The position numbers were made by a program, and so were the translations under genes. 64,000 nt of DNA from Microbacter sp049976245. Its GTDB lineage: Bacteria; Bacteroidota; Bacteroidia; Bacteroidales; Paludibacteraceae. How positions within the stretch are numbered: position 1 is the first letter of the stretch; each line of letters opens with the position of its first letter. Under the pieces are notes generated by a model, which ran no database searches, was not told where the DNA came from, and saw only the letters and a program-made list of their open reading frames with translations. The stretch is taken from the NCBI GenBank assembly GCA_049976245.1, contig JBMFIQ010000006.1, positions 14,753-78,752 on the forward strand, written 5' to 3'. Shown here piece by piece: positions 35,228 through 42,665 of the stretch.

Positions 35228-35285
35228 TTGTTTCGTAACGAAAGGTTTTTTTTACTCCATTCATCTCAAGTTGATATTCTGTTCT

Positions 35286-35293
35286 TATATTTG
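35286..35293 (+). promoter_or_regulatory. Promoter -7 box of the flavoenzyme gene (TAnnTTTG)
   Basis: TATATTTG lies 88 bp before the ATG at 35381, just after repeat copy c. I see no well-spaced -33 box. Confidence 0.5.
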
Positions 35294-35380
35294 TTGTCAA
35301 AAAAACATGTCTTTGTTCAAAGACAGACATCGTCGTTTGCTGTAAATTTTGACATCAACAATATCAATAGTTAACTAAGT

Positions 35381-37234
35381 ATGGAAACTTTGTTGCGAAA
35401 TCATTATTTTTTTGCTCCTGTCAAACTCGGTTATTGTGATCAAAAAGACGGGAAAATAAATCAACGACACTTGGACTTTTACGAAAAACGTACGCATGCC
35501 GTTGCAGCCGTTGTGCCGGAACCTTTTTATTTGGAAGCTTCATTGCGTGAAAATCCTTTCCAGTTGGGGATTGATGCCGATGACAAAATCATTGGATTGA
35601 CATCGTTGACCACGTTGATTCATGCCAATGGGGCGAAGGTGATTGCTCACCTGAATCATCCGGGCCGAATGGCGAATGCTGCCATCGCGGGCAATGTTTT
35701 TTGGTCATCGGTTGACAAACCTTGTGAAAACGGTGGTGCGACGCCTCAAAAAATGGATCGTTCCATGATGGATCATGTAGTTCAATTGTACGTGAATGCA
35801 GCTAAACGAGCAGAACAAGCGGGTTTTGACATGCTTGAGCTCCAATTTGGGAATGGCTATTTAATGCAACAATTTTTGTCACCATCTGTCAATCAACGCA
35901 ATGATGAGTACGGAAATGCTTTCGAACATCGCCTTCGTTTTCCTCTCGAAGTGCTCAAATCAATTCAGAATGCCACCGATTTACCGATTATTGTGCGATT
36001 GAACGGCGGAAACAATCTTGCCGATTCATTGCCCACGGAAGAGACTTTGCATCTTGCCCGCATTTTGGAACAACACAACGTGATGGCCATTCATGTCATC
36101 AATGGTTCTTCTTGTGTTGCTCCGGCTTGGTATTATCAACATATGTTTATTCCCAAAGGGATGACGTGGAAATTCGCACATGTTATTCAACAAGAGGTTT
36201 CTATTCCGGTGATCTTTCACGGTCGAATTCATTCGGCTGACGACATTGCAACGATTCAGGAACAGTTTCAGGGACAATATTTTTCAATAGGTCGTGCATT
36301 GGTTGCCGACGAACATTTTGTGGAAAAACTTTTAGGGCAAGAGCTTTCTCCCATTCGTCCCTGCTTAGCCTGTTCGGATGGTTGTTTAGGCGGAGTTCGC
36401 TCGGGCAAGGGATTGGGATGTCTTGTTAATCCCTATGTGAACAGTGAGATTGAGAAAAAACATGCAGTTCATCCTAAAAAAGTAGCTATTGTAGGTGGTG
36501 GACTTGCAGGCATGGAAGCTGCCGTCACCCTAACGGAACAAGGACACCACGTTGTGTTGTTTGAGAAAAATCAATTAGGTGGACAATTTGTTTTGGCCGA
36601 TTTGCCGCCGAAAAAGAAAAGTTTAAACGAATTGATTGATTATTACATTAAAATGATGGATTATCATCACATTAGCGTGGTGAAGGAGGAGGTAACGCAA
36701 ATACGTATCGAACAAGATCATTTTGATGTTGTGGTGATGGCTACAGGCTCTGTCCCTGCTATTCCACCCATTCGCGGTTTGAAAAAGTTTGCCTGGGCCG
36801 AAATTCTTGAAGAAGATCATCTCCCTAAAAACCAAAAAGTATTGATTATCGGCGGCGGTTTGATCGGCATTGAAGTGGCTTCTGCTTTGGTCGATGCTCA
36901 CAATGAAATTACCGTGATTGAAGCATTGGACGAAATGGCACGCGGATTGGAAATGATTGAACGAACATTGACTATGAAGAAATTGAAAGACAACAATGTC
37001 ACCATTTTGTTGCAGCATAAAGTGTCGGAAATTGAAGAAAATCAACGCGTGTGGATTGAAGATCCTCATGGGAATCAGCAAATGCTGGGCGATTTTGATC
37101 AAATCATTGTGGCCACCGGTATGAAAAGTTATCTTCCTTTCCGTACTTCACTTCCCACGTATGTTGTTGGTGATGCAAAAATTCCTGCAAAGGCTATGGA
37201 TGCCATTCGGGATGCTGCTGCACTGGTTATTTAA
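35381..37234 (+). CDS. NADH:flavin oxidoreductase / 2,4-dienoyl-CoA reductase-type iron-sulfur flavoenzyme
   Basis: 617 residues in two halves. Residues 1 to ~320 are an FMN TIM barrel of the Old Yellow Enzyme type, with VIAHLNHPGR, the Y.M..FLSPSVNQRNDEYGNAFEHRLRF loop and IFHGRIHSADDI. A 4Fe-4S cluster follows at Cys328, Cys331, Cys335 and Cys347. The second half binds FAD and NAD(P)H through VAIVGGGLAGMEAA (~371) and VLIIGGGLIGIEVA (~488). Relatives reduce 2,4-dienoyl-CoA, trimethylamine-type or enoate substrates, or bile-acid intermediates. No fatty-acid or amine genes lie beside it, so the substrate stays open. It is monocistronic. Confidence 0.9.
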   Translation: METLLRNHYFFAPVKLGYCDQKDGKINQRHLDFYEKRTHAVAAVVPEPFYLEASLRENPFQLGIDADDKIIGLTSLTTLIHANGAKVIAHLNHPGRMANAAIAGNVFWSSVDKPCENGGATPQKMDRSMMDHVVQLYVNAAKRAEQAGFDMLELQFGNGYLMQQFLSPSVNQRNDEYGNAFEHRLRFPLEVLKSIQNATDLPIIVRLNGGNNLADSLPTEETLHLARILEQHNVMAIHVINGSSCVAPAWYYQHMFIPKGMTWKFAHVIQQEVSIPVIFHGRIHSADDIATIQEQFQGQYFSIGRALVADEHFVEKLLGQELSPIRPCLACSDGCLGGVRSGKGLGCLVNPYVNSEIEKKHAVHPKKVAIVGGGLAGMEAAVTLTEQGHHVVLFEKNQLGGQFVLADLPPKKKSLNELIDYYIKMMDYHHISVVKEEVTQIRIEQDHFDVVVMATGSVPAIPPIRGLKKFAWAEILEEDHLPKNQKVLIIGGGLIGIEVASALVDAHNEITVIEALDEMARGLEMIERTLTMKKLKDNNVTILLQHKVSEIEENQRVWIEDPHGNQQMLGDFDQIIVATGMKSYLPFRTSLPTYVVGDAKIPAKAMDAIRDAAALVI

Positions 37235-37338
37235 TTCAAAAAACAGGAAATGCCATCAATTCATGAGGTCATCACGAGCATTTGTTTATTTTACAAGGAT
37301 GAATCGGAAAAGGATGCGTCCACAAAAAAAAAGAAGAT

Positions 37339-37548
37339 ATGACACCGGAAGATTTTAACGATATTCGACAATGTATTGCCAATCAACATTACAACGAAGC
37401 AATCGTCAAATTGGAAAAAATAATTAAGGAAAAACCTGACAATCAACAGGCTAAAGATTTGTTGGAATATGTTCAACGCATCTTGAACTACATGCATCGT
37501 GACATCTTTGCGGCAACCAATCTGGATCTCGATCCGTGGGAAGAATGA
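37339..37548 (+). CDS. Small TPR-like protein
   Basis: 69 residues, intracellular. The first ~45 residues form one tetratricopeptide-like helical pair: IRQCIANQHYNEAIVKLEKII followed by DNQQAKDLLEYVQRIL. The tail IFAATNLDLDPWEE is acidic. Very similar small single-TPR proteins occur across Bacteroidales genomes, so I judge the gene real despite its length. Its partner is unknown. It starts 104 bp after the flavoenzyme and could share that transcript, and a hairpin terminator follows at 37631. Confidence 0.8.
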   Translation: MTPEDFNDIRQCIANQHYNEAIVKLEKIIKEKPDNQQAKDLLEYVQRILNYMHRDIFAATNLDLDPWEE

Positions 37549-37630
37549 CCCTGCTTGTCGTGTTTGGAGCAGTGTGTCATAAAAGATACTCTCTCCAATG
37601 AATGACCATTAGCGTTCATGCAATATAGAA

Positions 37631-37668
37631 GAAAACCCTTCAAAATCGAAAGATCATGAAGGGTTTTC
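37631..37668. terminator. Bidirectional terminator between the small TPR gene and tRNA-Leu
   Basis: A perfect 12-bp stem, GAAAACCCTTCA / TGAAGGGTTTTC, with a 14-nt loop, ending in T-rich sequence on both strands. It lies immediately 3' of the minus-strand tRNA-Leu and after the plus-strand small gene. Confidence 0.85.
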
Positions 37669-37671
37669 TTG

Positions 37672-37755
37672 TACCCAGAGCCGGGATCGAACCGGCATGG
37701 AAGTGAATCCACTGGTGTTTGAGACCAGCGCGTCTACCAATTCCGCCATCTGGGC
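37672..37755 (-). tRNA. tRNA-Leu (anticodon CAA)
   Basis: An 84-nt class II tRNA. The acceptor GCCCAGA pairs with TCTGGGT. The anticodon stem CTGGT/ACCAG encloses CTCAAAC, so the anticodon is CAA, reading TTG. A long variable arm follows, and the T-arm is GCCGG-TTCGATC-CCGGC. The discriminator is A and CCA is not encoded. Confidence 0.95.
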
Positions 37756-37767
37756 TTTTTGTGTGTG

Positions 37768-37775
37768 CAAAGGTA
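37768..37775 (-). promoter_or_regulatory. Promoter -7 box of tRNA-Leu (TAnnTTTG)
   Basis: The minus strand reads TACCTTTG, ending 13 bp before the tRNA 5' end. The predicted start is about 6 nt upstream of the mature tRNA. Confidence 0.6.
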
Positions 37776-37962
37776 GAAGATTTTTTGATATCTACAAAAT
37801 AGAATCTTGGTTTTTTTTGTTTTTGATCGATTTTTGTTTTGAAATTGGACATCTTTTGGGATTCATGCTTTGTTGTGATAAATCAATAAAGATAACTTAA
37901 ACTGTATGTTTTTTAAAATTCAGGTTTGAGAGAAGTTCGTTATCAATGATATATAAATTATA

Positions 37963-38060
37963 TTTCATACGTTTATATTTATTAATATTAATGCTAAGGA
38001 TGTATGGAACTCGCCAAAAATAGTCATTCGCTTGAGCATAAGCTGTTTTTATGGCTCGTT
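37963..38060 (+). repeat. Dispersed ~95-bp intergenic repeat, copy d1
   Basis: Full plus-strand copy: TTTCATACGTTTATATTT, AAGGATGTATGGAACTCGCC, AAAAATAGTCATTCGC, TTGAGCATAAGCTG, TTTTTATGGCTCG. It is directly followed by copy d2. Confidence 0.85.
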
Positions 38061-38153
38061 TCATACGTCTATTTTATTTTTAACATTAACGATGTATTGA
38101 ACTTGGCAAAAATAGTTATTTTATTGAGCATAAGCTCTTTTTATGCTTCGTAT
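38058..38153 (+). repeat. Dispersed ~95-bp intergenic repeat, copy d2 (tandem)
   Basis: Second unit in tandem, starting TTTCATACGTCTATTTTATT and then AACATTAACGATGTAT, TTGGCAAAAATAGTTATT, TTGAGCATAAGCTC and a T-tract. The end has diverged (ATGCTTCGTATCC). The copies precede the ECF sigma operon by about 210 bp. Nothing else is seen up to 38365. Confidence 0.8.
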
Positions 38154-38365
38154 CCAATAGCTTCAATTGGTATGGAAAGGTTCGGTTGATGAGTGGTTCT
38201 CTATTGTGTTGCTTTTTTTACTTTCTTTGCGTAGGAAATGGGTTATTTTGGTGTCTAATATTAATTTGAAGCATTCTTCTTGAGTTTGTTTTTGGATCAG
38301 CGAACTTTTTAACGACAACCGCTTGAATGTTCCTTTCATTCTTTTTATGAAACATTACCTATTAT

Positions 38366-38938
38366 ATGACTGATTTTGAGTTGATTCAAGAGATACTTGC
38401 CGGTAATTCGGGATTGTTTCGTCAATTGATGGAACGTTATCAGACGCAGGTATTTCGTACATGCATGGGTTTTGTTCATCAGAAAGAGGATGCGGACGAT
38501 TTAACTCAGGAAGTTTTTATTCAGGCTTATCAATCGCTGGCGTCATTCAAAGGCGATTCGGAATTCTCAACGTGGTTGTATCGCATTGCCGTGAATCGTT
38601 CACTCAATCATTTACGCGATCAGCAAAAACGTTCCATATTCGATCGGTTGGAATCGTTCTTTACCGGCGAAAAATCACCCAAATCATGGTCAACTCCCAC
38701 ACCAGATCCGAATCCTGAACAACAAATATTGATCAATGAGGAACGGGAAATGATCACAAACATGCTGGATAAACTGCCGGAAAAACAACGTGTGGCCATT
38801 GTGTTGAGCAAATACGACGATATGTCGCAACGAGAAATTGCCGAGGTTTTGCAAACCACCGAAGGCGCTGTGGAAGCGTTACTCCAACGGGCAAAAAAGA
38901 CCTTGCGAAAAGAATTGTTATCTTTTTATAGAAAATAA
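38366..38938 (+). CDS. ECF-type RNA polymerase sigma factor
   Basis: 190 residues. Region 2 (DADDLTQEVFIQAYQSLASFKGDSEFSTWLYRIAVNRSLNHLR) binds core polymerase and the -10 element. A variable Ser/Pro-rich linker follows, then region 4 (LPEKQRVAIVLSKYDDMSQREIAEVLQTTEGAVEALLQRAKKTLR) recognises the -35 element. It is the first gene of a five-gene plus-strand set, followed by a zinc-type anti-sigma factor. This suggests autoregulated release on an envelope signal. The signal is probably metal or redox stress, judged from the downstream sensor-like genes. Confidence 0.94.
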   Translation: MTDFELIQEILAGNSGLFRQLMERYQTQVFRTCMGFVHQKEDADDLTQEVFIQAYQSLASFKGDSEFSTWLYRIAVNRSLNHLRDQQKRSIFDRLESFFTGEKSPKSWSTPTPDPNPEQQILINEEREMITNMLDKLPEKQRVAIVLSKYDDMSQREIAEVLQTTEGAVEALLQRAKKTLRKELLSFYRK

Positions 38939-39039
38939 TTATCAGTAAATAAGTATTATAGGCCATATCAATTAAAAAAATGTTCAAACAGCGTAGGAAA
39001 ATAAGCAATTTGGTTTCTAAACAATTAAAAGCGACAAAC

Positions 39040-39468
39040 ATGGATTGCACAACATGTCAACATCATTTCGAAGCCTATTTCAACGGCACGCTTTCGAAGG
39101 CCATGCACCGCGAAGTGGAATCGCATTTAGCGAGCTGTCCATCGTGTGTACAAGCGTTCGTTTTGTGGCAAAAACTGGAGCAAGTTGTTTTGGAAGAGAA
39201 GTCGACCTCTTCCAATCCGTTTCTTGCAACACGTGTGATGGCACAAATTGAACGTTTATCGAAAGCGGAAACGAAAGTTCCGGTTGTGGCAAAACAAATG
39301 ATTTTCAAACCTGTAACTGTTGCATTGATTGTTGGAGCTGCCATTTCGCTGGGGGTGTTGATGGGCAATATTTATCGTCCAATGCAAATTCATCCTGCTC
39401 ATGTTGAAGAAATGCTTTACTTGAACGATGGCGCTATTGAACCAATCGCTTTTTATGAAGCAAAATAA
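39040..39468 (+). CDS. Membrane anti-sigma factor with zinc-binding (ZAS) domain
   Basis: 142 residues from the ATG at 39040 (MDCTTCQHHF); a start at 38980 would add 20 basic residues ahead of the domain. The ZAS signature H-x3-C-x2-C is His29, Cys33, Cys36 (ESHLASCPSC), with Cys3 and Cys6 near the N terminus as further ligands. One membrane helix (VTVALIVGAAISLGVLMG) lies around 100-120, and the short C-terminal tail would be periplasmic. It should hold the upstream ECF factor inactive and release it on a signal. It is spaced 101 bp from the sigma gene and 12 bp before the next gene. Confidence 0.88.
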   Translation: MDCTTCQHHFEAYFNGTLSKAMHREVESHLASCPSCVQAFVLWQKLEQVVLEEKSTSSNPFLATRVMAQIERLSKAETKVPVVAKQMIFKPVTVALIVGAAISLGVLMGNIYRPMQIHPAHVEEMLYLNDGAIEPIAFYEAK

Positions 39469-39480
39469 GGGAGGTGCAAC

Positions 39481-40038
39481 ATGAATTCAGAAAAGAAAAT
39501 CAAGGGATTATCGTGGACGGTATTGTTTCTTGCAGTTATGAATGTAACGATGTTGGTGACGATTTTTTATCATCTGTATCAGACCAAACAGGCTGAAGAA
39601 TTTGCGGCCAAACAAGTAAACGGAATTGAAGCAGATGCCGAAAAATTTTCTGGTCGTTATTTTCGTGATCAATTAAATCTGGATCCGGCTCAAATGGAAA
39701 CATTTAGAAATGTAAACAGGGTGTTCAGACAAGATGCCCGTTCCATTTTAGTTCAGTTGACAGAGAAACGGAAACAAATGCTTGACGAAATGAGCAAGCC
39801 TCAATCGGATACTTTGTTGTTGAATCGGTTATCGGACGAAATCGGGCAGTTGCATCGTTCGTTGAAACAAGTGACGTTTCGCTATTATTTGGGGATCAAG
39901 CAAGAGTGTAATCCAAAACAACAAGCCAAGCTGCATCAGTTGTTTCAGGAAATTTTTATCAATGATCTGCCGTTGAATTATCCCGGTAATCGTGGCCCAA
40001 GAGGTGGTGGACCACATGGCAATCGGTTTAGTCGCTGA
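39481..40038 (+). CDS. Membrane-anchored periplasmic heavy-metal-sensor-like protein (CpxP/Spy/ZraP-like)
   Basis: 185 residues. An N-terminal membrane anchor (WTVLFLAVMNVTMLVTIFYHL) is followed by a helical periplasmic domain. RDQLNLDPAQMETFRNVNRVFRQDARSIL resembles the LTxxQ-type helix of CpxP/Spy/ZraP proteins, and a second helical pair ends QQAKLHQLFQEIF. The tail is Gly/Arg/Pro-rich with a His (GPHGNRFSR). Relatives chaperone or sense metal and misfolding stress in the periplasm. The start has a strong Shine-Dalgarno (GGGAGGTG) close to the anti-sigma stop, so the pair is tightly coupled. It may be the sensor for the sigma/anti-sigma switch, which is inference. Confidence 0.82.
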   Translation: MNSEKKIKGLSWTVLFLAVMNVTMLVTIFYHLYQTKQAEEFAAKQVNGIEADAEKFSGRYFRDQLNLDPAQMETFRNVNRVFRQDARSILVQLTEKRKQMLDEMSKPQSDTLLLNRLSDEIGQLHRSLKQVTFRYYLGIKQECNPKQQAKLHQLFQEIFINDLPLNYPGNRGPRGGGPHGNRFSR

Positions 40039-40054
40039 AATGAATGTTTAACCC

Positions 40055-40103
40055 GGAATATCCTTTCCCTTTGATTGAAAGAATATGGTTGTATGGATAT
40101 TCC
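40055..40103 (+). repeat. Inverted repeat in the leader of the EF-hand gene
   Basis: A perfect 9-bp stem, GGAATATCC / GGATATTCC, with a 31-nt loop, 16 bp before the ATG. There is no T-tract. It could modulate expression within the operon or stabilise an mRNA end. Confidence 0.5.
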
Positions 40104-40118
40104 ACAAAAAATGAATGA

Positions 40119-40451
40119 ATGATGAAAGCAAAAACAATGTTTTTTACCGTAGCTTTTGTAGCGCTAAGTGCTGTTGGAGTAGCTTTTGCTCAAAATGGAA
40201 CACCCAATGCCAATGGATCTGCCAATCGTGCAGCCGTAACGCGTGGATCGTATGTGGATAACAACAAAAACGGAGTTTGCGACAATTTTGAAGCTCGTCA
40301 TGCCAATGGTACCGTTGGTCGCGGACAAGGGTATGGAAATGGACGTGGCGGAGGAAAAGGATTAGGTCGCGGACAAGGACACGGACCAAATTATGTGGAT
40401 AAAAACAACAACGGAATTTGCGATTATCGCGAAACTCCAACAAAGAAATAA
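40119..40451 (+). CDS. Small secreted protein with two EF-hand-like calcium loops
   Basis: 110 residues; the next ATG, at 40122, is an equally possible start. The signal peptide (MFFTVAFVALSAVGVAFA) is cut before QNG. Two 12-residue loops match the EF-hand ligand pattern D-x-N-x-N-G-x-x-D-x-x-E: residues 47-58 (Asp47, Asn49, Asn51, Asp55, Glu58) and 94-105 (Asp94, Asn96, Asn98, Asp102, Glu105). Both carry Cys at loop position 8 (Cys54, Cys101), which could pair. A Gly/Arg/His-rich linker joins them. There is little room for the flanking helices of a true EF hand, so a thrombospondin-type-3- or dockerin-like calcium loop is the alternative. It belongs to the ECF operon. Confidence 0.8.
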   Translation: MMKAKTMFFTVAFVALSAVGVAFAQNGTPNANGSANRAAVTRGSYVDNNKNGVCDNFEARHANGTVGRGQGYGNGRGGGKGLGRGQGHGPNYVDKNNNGICDYRETPTKK

Positions 40452-40486
40452 AAAAATAAAATGTCAATAAAATAAATCAACAGAAA

Positions 40487-41269
40487 ATGAAAACAAAAAT
40501 GAATCGATGGATGATGCTTGGGTTTCTTGTTAGTAGTGTGTTAATGTTGACTTCATGTACGCAACAAGATGCATTGAATCCACAAAAAACGACTTTTGGA
40601 AGCGTGATTCAGGTTGCTTCTGACGGAACCACCACAGTGTCAACCGATAATTTGTTGGCTGCATTTGCTCCAACGGCGTCATTAACCGATGCAGAACTGA
40701 CTACGTTGCTGAAGATGAAAGAAGAAGAAAAATTGGCAAGAGATGTTTACACGGCGCTTAATTTAAAATGGGGTAAGCCGATTTTTTCGAACATTGCCAA
40801 TGCGGAACAACGTCACATGGAGGCTGTCATCACGTTGTTGAAGTTTTATAATCAACCGGATACGTTGATTGCTGATCCGGGCGTTTTTACTTTTTCAGCG
40901 ATAACCCAACTCTATCAGTCACTTGTTGCTACGGGGAGCATTTCATTGGCTGATGCTTATAAAATTGGTCTGCAAATTGAAGAAATGGATATTAAAGATT
41001 TGACCGATGCACTGGCTGCCAATCCAAACGCCAACATCGTGATGACGTTTGAAAATTTGTTGAAAGGTTCCCGCAATCATTTGCGTGCGTTCAACAAACA
41101 ATACACGGCGCTGGGCTTGGTGTATGTTCCGCAATACATTTCTCAGGATGCATTTAACGCGATTGTACAATCAGCCATGGAGCAGGGCAGTCAATATGCT
41201 TTGCAGAATCACTACCGGTACAACTATCAATACCAATATCAGCATCAATTTGGCAATGGTGGTCATTGA
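40487..41269 (+). CDS. DUF2202 ferritin-like lipoprotein
   Basis: 260 residues with lipobox MLTSC (Cys24). The DUF2202 domain (residues ~65-215) is a ferritin-like helical bundle. MKEEEKLARDVYTALNLKWG, FSNIANAEQRHMEAVITLL and GLQIEEMDIKDL place possible metal ligands at Glu80/81, Glu107, His110 and Glu165/166. The tail is Tyr/Gln/His-rich (YRYNYQYQYQHQF). No function is established for the family; an oxidoreductase or metal-binding role is inferred from the fold. It is the last gene of the ECF sigma operon, followed by a terminator. Confidence 0.87.
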   Translation: MKTKMNRWMMLGFLVSSVLMLTSCTQQDALNPQKTTFGSVIQVASDGTTTVSTDNLLAAFAPTASLTDAELTTLLKMKEEEKLARDVYTALNLKWGKPIFSNIANAEQRHMEAVITLLKFYNQPDTLIADPGVFTFSAITQLYQSLVATGSISLADAYKIGLQIEEMDIKDLTDALAANPNANIVMTFENLLKGSRNHLRAFNKQYTALGLVYVPQYISQDAFNAIVQSAMEQGSQYALQNHYRYNYQYQYQHQFGNGGH

Positions 41270-41340
41270 TTTCAATCTCAACGTATCAAATTTTTCTGAA
41301 AATTCAGGAGCATAACCTGATTTTATTTCAAAAATTGCTT

Positions 41341-41348
41341 TACCTTTG
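41341..41348 (+). promoter_or_regulatory. Putative promoter -7 box of the DUF4861 gene, overlapping the terminator
   Basis: TACCTTTG is an exact consensus match whose last base is the first base of the terminator stem. The predicted leader to 41448 is about 90 nt. It may be fortuitous. Confidence 0.4.
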
Positions 41349-41388
41349 CTTCGTTTGAATCGGCCGATTTGAACGAAGCATTTTTTTT
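41348..41388 (+). terminator. Terminator of the ECF/DUF2202 operon
   Basis: A 15-bp arm, GCTTCGTTTGAATCG, pairs with CGATTTGAACGAAGC (13 of 15 matched), with a 2-nt apparent loop, followed by eight T. It is a strong intrinsic terminator 78 bp after the DUF2202 stop. Confidence 0.88.
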
Positions 41389-41447
41389 GATGACAGTTCG
41401 TGTTCGGTCACGAAGTTTATGTACATGAGTTTTTTTCAATCATTCTC

Positions 41448-42656
41448 ATGAAAACGTATCTTACTTTACTTTTTTACGTGTTGTTTGTCGTTTCCATTTC
41501 TGCAAAAACAGCTCAAGTGACCGTGATGCTACAGAATCCTTCTTCGGTTGAACAATTGAATGCGCCGATCGTTATTCCCGTTTCGACATTGGCACAAAAA
41601 ACTGGGATCACAGTCGGTTCAGTGGCTGTGTATCATTTGGGGAAACTGATCCCGTCACAATTGGACGATCTCAATCGGGATGGCAAGCCGGATGAATTGG
41701 CTTTTTTAGTCAACATTCCGGCCAAGCAAAAAGGGAATTACACCATTAAAGTAGCCAACGATGGTTCATTGTTCACCAAATTTCCTGCTGAAACACATTC
41801 GCAAATGTTTCGTAGAGACAAGATTACAAAAGCATTGATTCCAACTCTTGAGGAATCGTCGCCAACGGGAAATTTGTATCAGGCATTGCAACATCACGGA
41901 CCGGCTTTTGAATCGAAAATGATGGCCTTTCGTATTTATTTCGATCAAAAACAGACGGTTGACCTCTACGGGAAAAAGCATCATCAATTGGAATTAGCAC
42001 AAGACAATTGGTATCCAACGGATGAACAAATTGCTAAAGGCTTTGGTGATGACATTCTGTGGGTGAAAGAGACAGCCGGATCTGGAACGCTTGAAGGATG
42101 GGACGGTACAAAAGCCATTCATATATTACCTGTTACCAATCGGACAGCTCGTGTCATCACGGATGGGCCGATACGTGCCATCATTGAAATGGAGTCGGAT
42201 GGTTGGCAGTATGAAGGGAAAAATGTGGATTTGAAGCAACGTTACATTTTGTATGCCGGCCATCGCGATGTGGAAGTTCATGTGAATCAAAATGATACGA
42301 CCACTTTGTGTGCAGGTGTGCAAACATTTTTTGATCAATCGCAGATCATGCCTCCGCTCAAAGGCGTAGTGGCTATTTGGGGAACAGGTCTTCAATATCC
42401 AAAAACAGATAATAAGCGTGCTATGCCTCAAACCGTCGGATTAGCAGTTTCTGTCCCATATTCGAATTTGCAGAAATCGACCCGCGATGCCGATAATTTA
42501 TTGTTGATTGTTAGAGGCAAATCGTTTACCTATCATTTTGCGGCTGCTTGGTCACAAGAAATTGGCGGTTATAAAAAGGCTGATCAATTTTTCAACTTCG
42601 TCAAAAATTGGGATATCACTCTTCGTCATCCGGTGAAAATCGTTGGTTGGAAATGA
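41448..42656 (+). CDS. DUF4861 family exported protein
   Basis: 402 residues from the ATG at 41448, which begins a signal peptide (LTLLFYVLFVVSISAK); a GTG frame start at 41400 would put extra residues before it. The DUF4861 region has an N-terminal beta domain (LNRDGKPDELAFLVNIPAKQKGNYTIKV) and a large beta-sandwich domain with GPAFESKMMAFRIYFDQK, DDILWVKETAGSGTLEGWDG and DGPIRAIIEMESDGW. The family is often seen in polysaccharide (pectin-type) utilisation loci and may act on glycans. No SusC/SusD or glycosidase genes are nearby, so its role here is unclear. It runs toward the convergent yhcC gene with a 9-bp gap. Confidence 0.85.
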   Translation: MKTYLTLLFYVLFVVSISAKTAQVTVMLQNPSSVEQLNAPIVIPVSTLAQKTGITVGSVAVYHLGKLIPSQLDDLNRDGKPDELAFLVNIPAKQKGNYTIKVANDGSLFTKFPAETHSQMFRRDKITKALIPTLEESSPTGNLYQALQHHGPAFESKMMAFRIYFDQKQTVDLYGKKHHQLELAQDNWYPTDEQIAKGFGDDILWVKETAGSGTLEGWDGTKAIHILPVTNRTARVITDGPIRAIIEMESDGWQYEGKNVDLKQRYILYAGHRDVEVHVNQNDTTTLCAGVQTFFDQSQIMPPLKGVVAIWGTGLQYPKTDNKRAMPQTVGLAVSVPYSNLQKSTRDADNLLLIVRGKSFTYHFAAAWSQEIGGYKKADQFFNFVKNWDITLRHPVKIVGWK

Positions 42657-42665
42657 CGTTTTCGA

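Noticed and set aside
38004..38189. Short frame over repeat copies d1 and d2, with similar peptides at the other copies
   Set aside because: The peptide similarity between loci comes from the DNA repeat. Frames are of different lengths and phases, so a coding element is unlikely.
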